This document shows positions 49,073 to 59,370 of a DNA stretch of 64,000 bases, piece by piece (the stretch's first letter is position 1; the number at the start of each line of letters is the position of its first letter). Where the stretch lies: assembly GCA_027605045.1 (NCBI GenBank), contig JAQFWX010000157.1, forward strand, positions 1-64,000, given 5' to 3'. This DNA comes from Phallus indusiatus (taxonomy: Eukaryota > Basidiomycota > Agaricomycetes > Phallales > Phallaceae). The position numbers and the translations under genes are program-made. The notes beneath the pieces were generated by a model. That model saw nothing but the letters and a program-made list of their open reading frames with translations, did not search any database and was not told where the DNA came from.

Positions 49073-50435
49073 ATGTCAGACTCAGAAAACGAGGCAGACT
49101 CGTATCCCGAGTGGTACCATCCCGACCACAGGGTGAAAGATCGTGCTCCACAACCCATTGCAGAGTTGCAAGGCCCCACAAGATGGACACCAAACCAATC
49201 AGCTGTCAAGCTTACATTTATCAAAGGTGGGCAGCCGGCCGTTGGCAGCGGATTCATTGTTCGTCTTCCACCGGATGCCGCACCTAACGACCTTGTCATC
49301 TTTACTGCGGCTCACAATCTCGCTACTCAAACTCTGGATCGTACTACCAACATGCGAATGTATTTCGCTTCGGGCGCTGAAGTAATAGTCAACGAGTCAC
49401 AAACCTATTTTTGCCCGGATTATGGTCCGAATTGCAGTCCTGCCTCCGATTATGGTTTTATTCGCGTCCCGAGACCGACTAACGATCCATCTTCTGTCGA
49501 TTCGGGATTCGGTTTCAGTCTCCAGTTCGCCTATTACCCTCCAGCCTATGTTCGTTCACTTCATATCGTAGGCTACACCCCAGCTGGTACACTTCAGGAC
49601 ATGATCGGTCCGGCCTTAGGATTCAAGGATACTGAAGTAGGATATGATATGGAGACCGAGCAGGGGATTAGCGGTTCTGCAGTCTGGTTGGTTTATGAGA
49701 ATGCGCCTGTCGTCGTCGCAATCCAGTACGTGCAATTCTTATATTTCTGTGTCGTTCTGAGATTTTTATCTTCGAAGTAATCACGGAAAGGACAAAAAAG
49801 TGCCACGCGATTATGGCAAAGGTGCACCCATAACACTGAAACTTCTTGAGGCCCTATTTCAGTGGCTTAACTCTCCTGAGTCTCTCATCGTTCAAAACAA
49901 GAAGCTGAAAGCTGTCGGGACACCTAAAAAACCGCCTCCCAATGATGGTCTCTTTTTGTCATTTTCTGCACCACGTGGACGTGTAAGACTGGGGGCAGGA
50001 TCGTCGTTGGATAGAGTCTTGGTCCAGTCAATACCTGGAGAGAAAAAATACGGATTCGCTTATGCTTTACGACAGTCAGACAAAGCGAAAAAATGGGTCC
50101 AATACAATACCAAGACAAAGGAAGTCTTGTTGGATGCAAAGTTGGGTCGAGACTGTTTTACATTCTGGGAGGCGAAGAAGACTGGTAATGTGGTGCAGGT
50201 AGGATTATCGCCGCAGTCAACGGATGACTGGCGCAGATTACAATTGGGAGGAAAATACGTTACAAAGACTCGAGAAGCATTCGAAGTATACCTCGCCGAA
50301 GACGGGGATAAAAACTCGGTCAGTATAATATTTCCTCTCCGCGACGAGAAGGCTGATAACGTGATAATATACAGTTTCCCTTCCTGGAACTTGTTTAAGA
50401 TGGGAATTTCAGAAGCTCGAACAATCTCCTTTTAG
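49073..50435 (+). CDS. B2: cytosolic trypsin/V8-like serine protease, intact copy
   Basis: Two exons joined at AIQ/HNHGK (donor GTACGTG near 49728, acceptor TTCGAAG near 49779), about 435 aa. Triad: His near residue 81 (VIFTAAHNLA), Asp near 126 (ASDYGFIRVP), Ser near 200 (EQGISGSAVWLV). There is no signal peptide; the N-terminus is acidic (MSDSENEADSYPEW). The C-terminal half is a separate, unrecognised region of about 190 aa. It starts PRDYGKGAPITLKLLEALFQ and includes LGRDCFTFWEAKKTGNVVQ then VGLSPQSTDDWRRL, and ends MGISEARTISF. It may be a sensor, propeptide-like or protein-binding domain. This is the only copy with an uninterrupted tail, so use it as the family reference. Confidence 0.75.
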
Positions 50436-50944
50436 CACTATTACCTGATGTTTTGTACGGTTATCCCAGTATTTAAATTATACTGCAATTTGAGAATGTT
50501 AGTTATGTGAACTGAAATTTTTGCTGATCCTCGACTCTATTATTAAAGTTTTTGTACGTGTACAAGTATATTACTATTCGTAAGGAACGGAGCATCCAGC
50601 TATTGCTTACAAATCTCCTTGTAGCACCCAACACCTTCTAGGGACCTCACATGTCAACATGTCAATTGTGGCAGTGATGGCATCTATGTAAATCACCTCC
50701 AGATCACCTCCAGATCACCTCCAGACTACATCGAAGAAGCTCACTTCTGGAAGCGGCTGTACTTTTCCTGATAAGTAATTATGATATGAAAGATTATCTT
50801 GATTGACTTTCTTGGCAAAAATTTCCCTGTGAAAATGCTTCGCGCTTTCAATTGGCCCGCATATACATACTGTTTGAGAGTTAAACGTTGAATTGATTTG
50901 CTACCTATATACTCCCCCTAGAACCACTTCGAATAAAAATAAAT
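50436..50944. other. B2 3' flank joined to A3 3' flank
   Basis: 509 bp. The first part is shared with the B1 3' flank. From about 50640 the sequence is the A-side flank. It includes three tandem ATCACCTCCAG units (50693-50725), against two in the matching spot at 47080-47099. Confidence 0.55.
50693..50725. repeat. 11-bp tandem repeat (ATCACCTCCAG)x3
   Basis: Three perfect head-to-tail units at the flank of A3; two units are present at 47080-47099 near A2. Confidence 0.7.
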
Positions 50945-51754
50945 CTACATTACAACACAAGAGTTTTGACTACCGATCTGAATGTCAATGCCACATTCCT
51001 CAGTATTTCCAGGAACAAATGTGCCATTAGCCTCTACTTTGCCTAAAACAGTTTTCTTCCCGTTCGAGCTGATTAGTACTAGCGCACTATTCTCCGAAAT
51101 TGCTAGTACATTGATATCGCCATCGACCTTAGTATATGCGACGAAACGCTTTGGAACGACCTTAAAAGTTTCCGGTGCGAGTAAGGTGTCTGTCCATTGC
51201 CCGCTTTCGAGTGTAAGGTAATGAACGAGATTGTCCTGGGCGATGTAAAATAGAATAACATTGCCATCGATGAAGGCAGCAGACAGAGGAGTAGAAGCAA
51301 TTGCGTTTGCTGGAAGAACTTGGGGGGTTGATCCCTGAGTTAAGTAAATGCGAGCGTCGGGGTCCTGGAAAAATATGAAAGGATTCTCTTTTGCGTCGTT
51401 GATCGCAGCGACCTGTGCGCTAGGATGGATAGTACTGGAAGGAAATGATTTGCTATCGGTCCACTCGTCTTCATCTTCGTCGAACTCGAGTACGCGAAGT
51501 GTAGATTCGGCGGATACGCATGCAACCAAAGGAGGGTTGGTTTTATTGGGTATGTAAGAAGCAGAAGAGTTATTCTTGACGCCATCTGCGACCTTTTTTC
51601 GAGGTCCCAGAGTTGCGCCGCTGAAGTCTCTGTAGAACAAGGCGGATTCGCTGTCTTTTTGTTCAACATAGAACAAACGAAGTTCCTGTTCGCTAGCTAC
51701 ATAGGTTCCACCAACAGAAAGCAAATAGTCGACGCAAATTTGTAGTTGAGCCAT
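50945..51754 (-). CDS. A3: lectin-like beta-propeller with C-terminal CaaX motif
   Basis: Single exon, 269 aa, intact. Closest in style to A2 (DFSGATLGPRKKVADGVKN) but shares several features with A1 (AISENSALVLISSNGKKT). It has unique changes such as LSVGGTYVASE and AAFIDGNVILFYIAQDN. The tail is two to three residues shorter (EECGIDIQIGSQNSCVVM) and keeps the CaaX box. The mixture of A1-like and A2-like blocks suggests gene conversion. TATA box at 51840-51846. Its divergent partner B has been lost. Confidence 0.7.
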   Translation of the reverse strand: MAQLQICVDYLLSVGGTYVASEQELRLFYVEQKDSESALFYRDFSGATLGPRKKVADGVKNNSSASYIPNKTNPPLVACVSAESTLRVLEFDEDEDEWTDSKSFPSSTIHPSAQVAAINDAKENPFIFFQDPDARIYLTQGSTPQVLPANAIASTPLSAAFIDGNVILFYIAQDNLVHYLTLESGQWTDTLLAPETFKVVPKRFVAYTKVDGDINVLAISENSALVLISSNGKKTVLGKVEANGTFVPGNTEECGIDIQIGSQNSCVVM

Positions 51755-52780
51755 GTTAGAGAAAGAAAGAGTGCAAAAGTGCAAAAGAGATATGCGGTGA
51801 ACGACTGGATGTGTCCTTCGATCTCGTTCAGTAGACAGATTTTATAGTGAGAAAACTCTCAGTGAAAATGAAATAATTATCTCCTGAACCGTCGGCGACA
51901 CTGCGAGTTTGTTCGCAATTTCCCATTGACCTTATGGTACGAATTTGACTAGCATGGCAGCGCGAACCATTTTTTGATCCATCCGTTCATCAAAAAACGA
52001 TAGCATGTTCGGATAATAGCAATGGTGCCAAATTGGTAAAAACCAACGAAGCTTCTTTATGGCCATCATGGTTAAACTCTTTGCGAATATGCTCGATCTG
52101 AGGTTATCGTCACGTCAAATTCCTATATGCCGGTGGGACCGCAATATTCGTGCCTCTCCATCATGTCCAGATTTAGACGAGCTTGAATTGCTAGTTTCTC
52201 ATGAATGAGTTTTCGAAATATCCGTAAGTCACTGCCACTGATCTCGAAGAATCGCAGCAAGTCGGTGTTCCATTACTGCCGTGGTCAGTTTCCGTTGAAG
52301 TCTTTCATCGCGCGATCGCTCCTTCTATCGATGAAACTATTCCCATCAAAGTAATTGTTAACGTCAATTATCCACTTGAGTCGGAAAGAAGAATATCTAG
52401 TGGACCGACTGGCAGGTCATTGACAGCGAAGACTTTGCAGAAACTCCACTGTAAGCTGATGTCACGCGCTACGACTGCGCTACGCGTTCGCCGTTTTCCA
52501 CAATTCGCGGTCCGCTGGGGAGCTCTGGCTCTCTCCCTTAAAAGAGGCCTATAGCACCATTACCTTATGTTTTGTACCAGTATTTAGATCATACTGCAAT
52601 ATAAAAATGTTCTATATCCGAGTAAATTGAAATTTTTGCTGATACTGGACTCTATTATTGAGGGTATGATACATGTATGTATGTACAGGTATGACAGATG
52701 ATATGTAAAACACAGTTCCCTGATGACCAAAAAAAACATATGTATTCATGACCGAACGCATCGACTGCATTGCGTTGACA
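51755..52780. other. A3 promoter spacer and B3 deletion scar
   Basis: 51755-52490 matches the A-B divergent spacer of units 1 and 2 (upstream of B1 and B2). Near 52500-52560 it switches to sequence matching the B 3' end and flank (CACCATTACCTTATGTTTTGTACC type). The switch removes the whole B coding region. No gene is left. Confidence 0.65.
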
Positions 52781-54289
52781 TCAAAGCCTGACCAAGAAGT
52801 CTCCCCACTTAGAAGGATGTTCTCCAATCTCGGGCGTTGAGTAAGGGATGCTGCTATAGCCAACGCATCTGCTAGTGCGATCTCTTTTTATCTTCACATA
52901 GTGATCACGCCTGCCTACAGTTACTTGAACATATCCGAGGGTCTTTATCGTACTAGAGAGTTTGGGAAAAGCCGTTTTGATTTCGGGTATGGAGAAAGAA
53001 TCGGCGAGGTACAAATGTGTAAGCTTGGTGCATGATTTCAGGGCAACTACCAGAGAATCCTAAAAGTAATACCGTGAGCTATTGAATTCAAAGAAGACAA
53101 AAGCTAAAGATTTAACTGCTTGACCCGGTTTGAGTGTACCGGTGGTAGTAAAGCTGATTTTTTCTAGACTTGGGGAATTTTCGAAAAAGTAGCCTATGTC
53201 GCAAGGTACATCGGGAGATAAGGTAATTTGAACAGTTTGAAGGTTCGGCATTTTTACTGTCGCACTGATGTCGCGGGTGGCTATTCGCAGATGGTTGATA
53301 CGCGATAAGCCGGGTTCGGATAGAAATGAAGATACGAGGAATTTGACTGAAGCATCCCAATGAACGGAGTGCAATAATGGCAGAGCAGAGTCGGGAAGAG
53401 TGGGCGGTAGAAACGTGAGCACACAAGATAGGCACTCAAGGCTTCGATGTCTTTCGAAAAAATCGATAGTAATCTTCTTCTGTTCATCAGGAGGCTCATT
53501 TCGAGGAAGAAGGGTAAGGCACCCTTTCAATGTTAGACGACGGAGCTTCGTCCAGTTTGCGCGCTTTAGTATTAGCGCACAATGAAATGTGCGATGGGCG
53601 GACAAATGGAGGTCTTCAAGATTAGGACATCGCTCAATGAGCATCTTCTGAGCCGTTTTACAAGGATGATGTAAAGTAACTTTAGTAAGGGATGATAATT
53701 GCCATATCTAACGGAACAAGTGAGTAAAGTGACACACGCAAGTTCACTGTGAAGAACAAACTGGGAGGGCTTCTAAGAAGTACTCAAAATGATTCTCCTC
53801 CGCATCTTTCGGCCAGTCTAAGCTGACTGACAGAGCTTGCAAACGTGTGGACTTGTCGATCAGTGCGCGTGAAATTTCGACGATGTTAGGAAATCCTTCG
53901 GGTACATAATCCCAGCCAAATCTCTCCAGAAGAGGCATATGGGATAATGATTGTATTAGCAATGATACTGTAGAACTTGGGAGAGTTTGTTCAAAGTGCG
54001 TTGTCTTCTTCAACGCACGGGGTAACAAAACGCCGCATTTGTTCTCGTCCACAAGTTCCAGAGACCGAACACCCCCAGCAGAGCGATGGTTAGTAGAAAG
54101 ATGCTGCCAGACATGTTTTCTGCGTACATCGCAACGAATGTGTCGATATTGAATATGGTCAGGTTCAATTAATGATCGAAGTTTTCGAGAAACTAGTGCG
54201 AGAGATAATAAATCTCGAGTCGAGTCGACGTTTGAAGCTATTTTGTCCCAAACGTCGGGGACGAGAATAATGGAGTTGGGCGATGTCAT
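52781..54289 (-). CDS. C2: F-box-like/leucine-rich-repeat protein, intact
   Basis: Three exons. Exon 1 starts MTSPNSIILVPDVWDKIASN and continues VDSTRDLLSLALVSRKLRSL, then IEPDHIQYRHIRCDV. This follows the F-box-like pattern common in basidiomycetes (L-P-x-E/V-hydrophobic...L-x-x-x-L-V-S-R-x-L). The intron after EALP uses GTTTGT, and the second after KPGQA uses GTTAAA. Exon 2 has irregular leucine-rich repeats (CPNLEDLHLSAHRTFHC, WTKLRRLTLKGCLTLLP, RSLECLSCVLTFLPPTLP, MPNLQTVQITLSPDVPC). Exon 3 contains CTKLTHLYLADSFSIPEI and ends GEHPSKWGDFLVRL. Such proteins may be SCF substrate adaptors, but binding to Skp1 is unproven. Divergence between C1 and C2 shows which residues are lesions. Confidence 0.72.
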
Positions 54290-54594
54290 AGTGGCACTGT
54301 AGATTAATATTCAACATTCTTTTGACGTGCATTTTTAACAGACGTGAGAGGTGGGACCAAATGTTGATTGGTCATCCATTCACGCCCAACAAACGACTCT
54401 GGCCATGCCGCAACCCCAATATTTCGTATGTTCCATATCCATTCTCGACCCTGTTTCAATTTATGCTATCTCTCGGAGTGATTTGGAAAATGCATAATGG
54501 AGATTGTTAAAAGCACACGGCGACTACATATGCTTTCGGCGTTTTCTGATCAGAATCACAACGTTTCCAAGTAGTTCAACACTTATTCTACGTC
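54290..54594. other. Spacer between C2 start and D2 stop
   Basis: 305 bp, matched by the C1-D1 spacer at 44328-44644 and partly by 57520-57786. It should hold the C promoter; a CATATCCATTCTCGACCC block is shared by all three. No gene. Confidence 0.45.
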
Positions 54595-56228
54595 TCATTC
54601 GAAAAAGGGCTTTGTTAACAACTTCAACAGCCACACTTCCAACCCTCTATCATTTTCCTTCATGTCCTGAAACATGTCGTCAAGCCGGTCGGTACTGATG
54701 TGAGTGGTTTGTCTAATCCTGGCCTCTTGTCGCAAGTCGTTCAAGAACATGGTTGCTTCGTCTGCTTGACCAATTTGGCTGATACTAAACATCACTGCAT
54801 CATCCTCATAACCCGCTGTTCGTAGGCGATCTCTGCATCGGAGGATTTCATTCTGCATCTCGAGAGGATCTTCGTTATTTGGTTCACCATCCGTGATAAT
54901 GCATACGAGAACGGGCCGTTTCATTGGAATTGGATTCGTATCGGATTTTTGTGCGATTTTGTTGTATACTATTGGTTCGAGAACTTTTTGTTGAAGGTTG
55001 ATGCCAATCTTGGTGCCTCCCCTGGGATACATCCTGTTAACCACCTCGGCCACTCCTACCTCGTCGTGTCTCTCAGCGTAAGCTGAGTTGATGAACCGCA
55101 ATTCAACACCCTTAATGTCGTCTGGGACGATCTTGGTAGCAATACTCGCAATTCGCTTCACGAGTTCTCCCAAAATCTGAAATCGCGTCATGGTTTGACC
55201 GCCATCCGTTATACACATCGAGCCGCTATCGTCCAAGTACAGCACCGGTTCATACAGCGAAAGGATCGTCAATCGTTTAATATTCTCGGGTTTTCCGAGG
55301 TCGGTGGATGGATCGTCTTCCAGCGCTGCAGCTTTCTTGGCCAACTCCTCGAAAAATTTCTCGCTTCCTTTTGGGAAGAATGCACTGAGATTCTTCTGTT
55401 TTGCGTAATCTGCTGCAAACGAAGTCAACTGGTCGACAGTGTTTGCGTAATCTGCTGCAAACGAAGTCAGCTGGTCGACAATGTTAAGTTGAGGGGCCTC
55501 CTAGAAATTATATTAACCCCGGTCTTCGCGACACGAAAAAAATTAACCATTAGGGCCGCGGCCACGACCATGTTGTCAAAATTTGTAGGCCCACCCATTG
55601 CAGATGCTTGATTTGTGATAACTTCAATAGTATTGCCCGGAATGTGAACTTTTATATATGAGACTATTGTCTCCACCAAGCCCGCTATTACCCTCACAAT
55701 TCGCGATTTCGACATAACGCTAGTGTCTCCTTGCTTATCCAGCAGGTTCACAACGCCGCGTCGCTCCGCCAATTTTCTCGCTGTGTTCCCTTGAAAGTTT
55801 GTTGGGCCGTCGACAGCAGCGCCACTAGACACAAGTTGGCGAATGATTTTCTCCCCTGAACTTCGGTTTGTGAGAGCTGCCATCAACGGTGTATTTCCGT
55901 CTTTGTCGCAAACCAAATTGATGTCAGCCTTTCCCTTGATAAGCTCCGTTATTATCCTGGATTGCGTCTTGTCATCTCCGGCGCCGTTGATGGTAAAAAA
56001 GAATGGAGTGCGTTTGTCGGCATCTCTGTTTGGAAGGGCATCATTATCGAGTAATAGCTTGACAGCATCAGGATGACCGCCATGACAGGCAGCAGAAAGA
56101 GGGGTTAGGTTAATGGTGGAACCAGTGTCGTCATCTACAATTCCAACACTGTTGATCTCATCTTTGGTATAGGACGAAATAGAATTGGCGGTGATAACAC
56201 CTAGAAATGCGTCTTGATGAATGCCCAT
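54595..56228 (-). CDS. D2: ankyrin-repeat/von Willebrand A protein, intact
   Basis: Two exons joined in phase 0 (donor GTTAAT after VAAALM; acceptor TTTCTAG before EAPQL). Exon 1 starts MGIHQDAFLGVITANSISSY and has ankyrin repeats TPLSAACHGGHPDAVKLLLD, TPFFFTINGAGDDKTQSRII and INLVCDKDGNTPLMAALTNR. A helical stretch with a hydrophobic patch (IVRVIAGLVETIVSYIKVHI) follows. Exon 2 has a vWA domain: VLYLDDSGSM gives the MIDAS Asp-x-Ser-x-Ser, PRGGTKIG the MIDAS Thr and VLVCIITDGEP the MIDAS Asp, so metal-dependent ligand binding is plausible. It ends LEVWLLKLLTKPFFE. Oddity: a 42-bp in-frame tandem duplication doubles TVDQLTSFAADYA at the start of exon 2. A TATA-like box lies at 56284-56289. Confidence 0.78.
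55400..55483. repeat. 42-bp direct tandem duplication inside D2
   Basis: Two copies of a 42-bp unit differing at about three positions, at the 5' part of D2 exon 2. D1 and D3 have one copy. It adds 14 residues without changing frame. Confidence 0.85.
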
Positions 56229-57238
56229 GATAGTGGCGAGTGCCGAATTAATTTGAGAGTTGTTCTTTAGTTATTCTCTGCCCTTTATATCAGTGTGCCC
56301 AGTGTGCCGACTGAGTTTTCCTCCTATTTTTAACATCGACTTCTTTACAACTGTTTTCGTCTTTTTCCCACACTTGTGCAGTTGTATCCATTCAAATTGC
56401 TTATACCTGAATATTGAATACATACTATAGCGTCTTTGATCACGGGGTAGTTGGCATGCATATGTACATAGCATGATTAACATCGGTGGGTGTGTGAATC
56501 AATCAATTTATAGATTTCCTCATGTACTACATTAATTAGAAATACAAACTCGAATTTATTTTTTGGAATATGCGTCTGCCCTGTAACTAGTTTTGTTAAA
56601 GACCTTTCATAACCTCCATGAAGGCGCCGCAGTCTGAGAAGGATGAAGTTCCCAGATTTTAGTGTCATCGAGTCTGCGTCTGTTTTGCTTCCATTGTCCC
56701 GCTCTCTTCCCCGCTGTAACCGTTCTGCTTTTTGTCAATGATCGGTATTTCTGGAAAAATCGTCTAGTGCTGTCTGGTGGGTGGCAAGCAATGAAGTACT
56801 TTTTATTGTCGAGAAGTTTTCGCAGGTCGAATAAATATGAGGTGAAGGCCGACGCATATGTCTTCTTGCGACTCGGCAGGTAGCTCAGCAGACGGATGAA
56901 ATATATGATGATCTCGTCTCGTTTGTGGTAGCCGGGAAATGTTGGAGTTGCTGGATCCGACTAAAGTTCGCATTGACACAGCATGACCTATCCGAAACTG
57001 AATGAGTGCACTTGCATGTCTTCTCGAGCTCTCAAGATCCCAACATTTCAGTCCAAGTCTGGTTTGGACGAAACGAGGTAGGAGGCAATTGGAGACTAAA
57101 TTTCAAACATATCATTGGGGTTTTATATAGCGAGATGTCTGACGGCCAAGAGCATGACCACAAATTGAGGAGCAGAAGCCTGAGTTGTAAAGAAGGGTAT
57201 GTTTAGTATGCACTTCGCCGTTTGATAATTTGATTATG
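56229..57238. other. D2 upstream flank and spacer
   Basis: The first 570 bp match the D1 upstream flank. 56810-57230 is unique in this window, with no convincing frame or RNA gene. Confidence 0.45.
56284..56289 (-). promoter_or_regulatory. TATA-like box of D2
   Basis: Minus-strand TATAAA about 56 bp upstream of the D2 start; a matching box is at 59449-59454 for D3. Confidence 0.4.
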
Positions 57239-57504
57239 CATGTGAGATTTCGACAATGTTTGCTTTCTTCGACAAGTTCCAAAGACCGAACATCCTCGGC
57301 AGAGCAAAGATTACTGGAAAGATGCTACCAGACGTATTTTCTGTGCACGTCGCAACAGATACGTCGATATTGAAGATGGTCGAGTACAATTAGCATTGAA
57401 GTCGCCGAGAAACTAATGCCAATGAGAATCTTGAGTCGATTCGAGATTGGGACTGTTTTTTCCAAAACATCGGGGATGAGAACGATGTACTTTAGATTGA
57501 TATT
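57239..57504 (-). pseudogene. C3: fragment of an F-box-like gene
   Basis: Only the start of the C family remains. ILVPDVW and the RRIRCDV/KHVW block of C1/C2 appear here as VLIPDVLEK and QYRRICCDVHRKYVW, with frame changes between them. The rest of the gene is gone; the D-side spacer (57520-57786) follows. Confidence 0.65.
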
Positions 57505-57786
57505 CAGCATTCTTGAGCTTGAGGTGCATAGTGCCAGAAGCCCAGCTCGACACGGAACCAGACTTTGTATTAGTCATCCACTCACGCCTAACAAAACGAG
57601 AATATTCCGAGGCCCGCACGCTCCATATCCATTCTCGACCCTGTTTCGATTCATGCTATCTTTCAGATGATTTGGACAATGCATGATGGATTGTGTTAAA
57701 TAAAGAAAAATGTCAAGAATATAGCAACTACATATGCTTTGGGCGTTTTCTTATCAGAATTACAACGTTTTCAAGTAGTTCAACAC

Positions 57787-59370
57787 TTATTCTGCGTCTC
57801 GTTCGAAAAAGGGCTTTGTCAACAACTTCAACAACCACACTTCCAACCCTTTATCATTCTCCTTCATGTCCTGAAACATATCGTCAAGCCGGTCGGTACT
57901 GACGTGAGTGGTTTGTTTAATCCTGGCTTCTTCTCGCAAGTCGTTCAAGAACTTGGTCGCTTCCTGTGCTTGACCAATTTGGCTGATACTAAACATTACC
58001 GCATCGTCTTCGTAACCCGCCGCTCGTAGATGATCTCTGCATCGGAGGATTTCATTCTGCATCTCGAGAGGATCTTCCTCATTTGGTTCACCGTCCGTGA
58101 CAATGCATACGAGAACGGGCCGTTTCATTGGAATTGGATTCGTATCGGATTTTTGAGCGATCTTATCGTATACTATTGGTTTGAGAACCTTTTCTCGAAG
58201 ACTGGTGCCAATCTTGGTGCCTCCCCTGGGATAGATCCTGTTAACCGCTTCGACCACTTTTACCTCGTCGTGTCTCTCAGCGTAAGCCGAGTTGATGAAT
58301 CGCAATTCGACACCCTTAACGTCGTCTGGAACGATTTTGGTAGCAATACTCGCAATTCGCTTCACGAGTTCTCCCAAAATCTGATATCTCGTCGTGGTTC
58401 GACCGTTATCCGTCACACCCATTGAGCCGCTATCGTCCAAGTACAGCACCGGTTCATACAGAGAAAGGGTCGTTAATCGTCCGATGTTCTCAGGCTTGCC
58501 GAGGTCGGTAGATGGATCATCTTTCAATGCTGCAGCTTTCTTCGCCAATTCCTCGAAAAATTTCTCGCTTCCTTTTGGGAAGAATGCCCCGAGATTCTTC
58601 TGTTTAGCATAATCTGCCACCGACGACGTCAACTGGTCGACAGTGCTTGGCTGAGGGAGATCCTAAAACCAACACAGATTCATCAGCCTAGTCCTCACAA
58701 AACGCAGAAAAAAAGGTACCTTTGCGACTTCAGGACTTGTAGACCCACCCATTCCAAATACTCGTTTTACGATACCCCCAACCGCCTTGCCCAACGTGAG
58801 AACGTTCACGTATGAGACTATTGTCTCCACCAGGCCCATTATCAGTTTCACAATTTCCGACTTTGACATAGCGCCAGTGTCTACTTGCTTATCCAGCAGG
58901 TTCGCAACGCCGCGTCGCTCCACCAATTTTCTCACTGTGTCCCCTTGAGAGTTGGTTACACCGTCGATAGCAGCGCCACTAGACACAAGTTGGCGAATGA
59001 TTTTCTCCCCTGAACTTATGAGGGCCGCCATCAACGGTGTATTTCCGTCTTCGTCGCAAACCAAATTGATGTCGGCTTTCCCTTTGATGAGCTCCGTTAT
59101 AATTTTGGATTGCGTCTTGTCATCGCCGGCGCCGTTGATGGTGAAATAGAATGGAGTGCGTTTGTCGGCAACTTTGTCGGGAAGGGCACCGTTATCGAGT
59201 AAGAGCTTGACAACGTTGGGACGACCGCCATGACAGGCAGCAGAAAGAGGGGTTACGTTGATGGTGGAACCATTGTCATCGTCAATGACTCCAACACTGT
59301 TGATCTCATCCTTGCTATAGGACGAAACAGAGTTGAGAACACCCAGATATGCGTCTTGATGAATGCCCAT
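57787..59370 (-). CDS. D3: ankyrin-repeat/von Willebrand A protein, intact divergent copy
   Basis: Two exons (donor GTACCT after PEVAK; acceptor GGTTTTAG before DLPQPSTVDQL). The ankyrin half is more diverged from D2 than the vWA half: MGIHQDAYLGVLNSVSSYSK, TPLSAACHGGRPNVVKLLLD, then NLVCDEDGNTPLMAALI. The region before the intron differs strongly (VNVLTLGKAVGGIVKRVFGM). The vWA domain keeps the MIDAS motifs LYLDDSGSMGVTD, PRGGTKIG and CIVTDGEPNEED. It ends TKPFFERDAE, a few residues past D2. The TATA-like box is at 59449-59454. It is the only member of unit 4 that still encodes a protein. Confidence 0.78.

Larger units (their letters stand above)
47040..50570. repeat. Duplicated unit 2: A2-B2 only
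   Basis: Contains the A and B genes with the shared 0.9-kb divergent spacer, but stops shortly after the B2 stop and is followed directly by the flank of A3. C and D are absent from this unit. Confidence 0.75.
50640..56800. repeat. Duplicated unit 3: A3, deleted B, C2, D2
   Basis: Matches unit 1 except that B is missing: the A-B spacer runs to about 52,500 and then joins the sequence that lies at the end of B and its 3' flank. Confidence 0.75.

Noticed and set aside
55195..55611. 138-codon plus-strand frame opposite D2
   Set aside because: It is a shadow of the vWA exon; its internal repeat is the 42-bp duplication read on the wrong strand.
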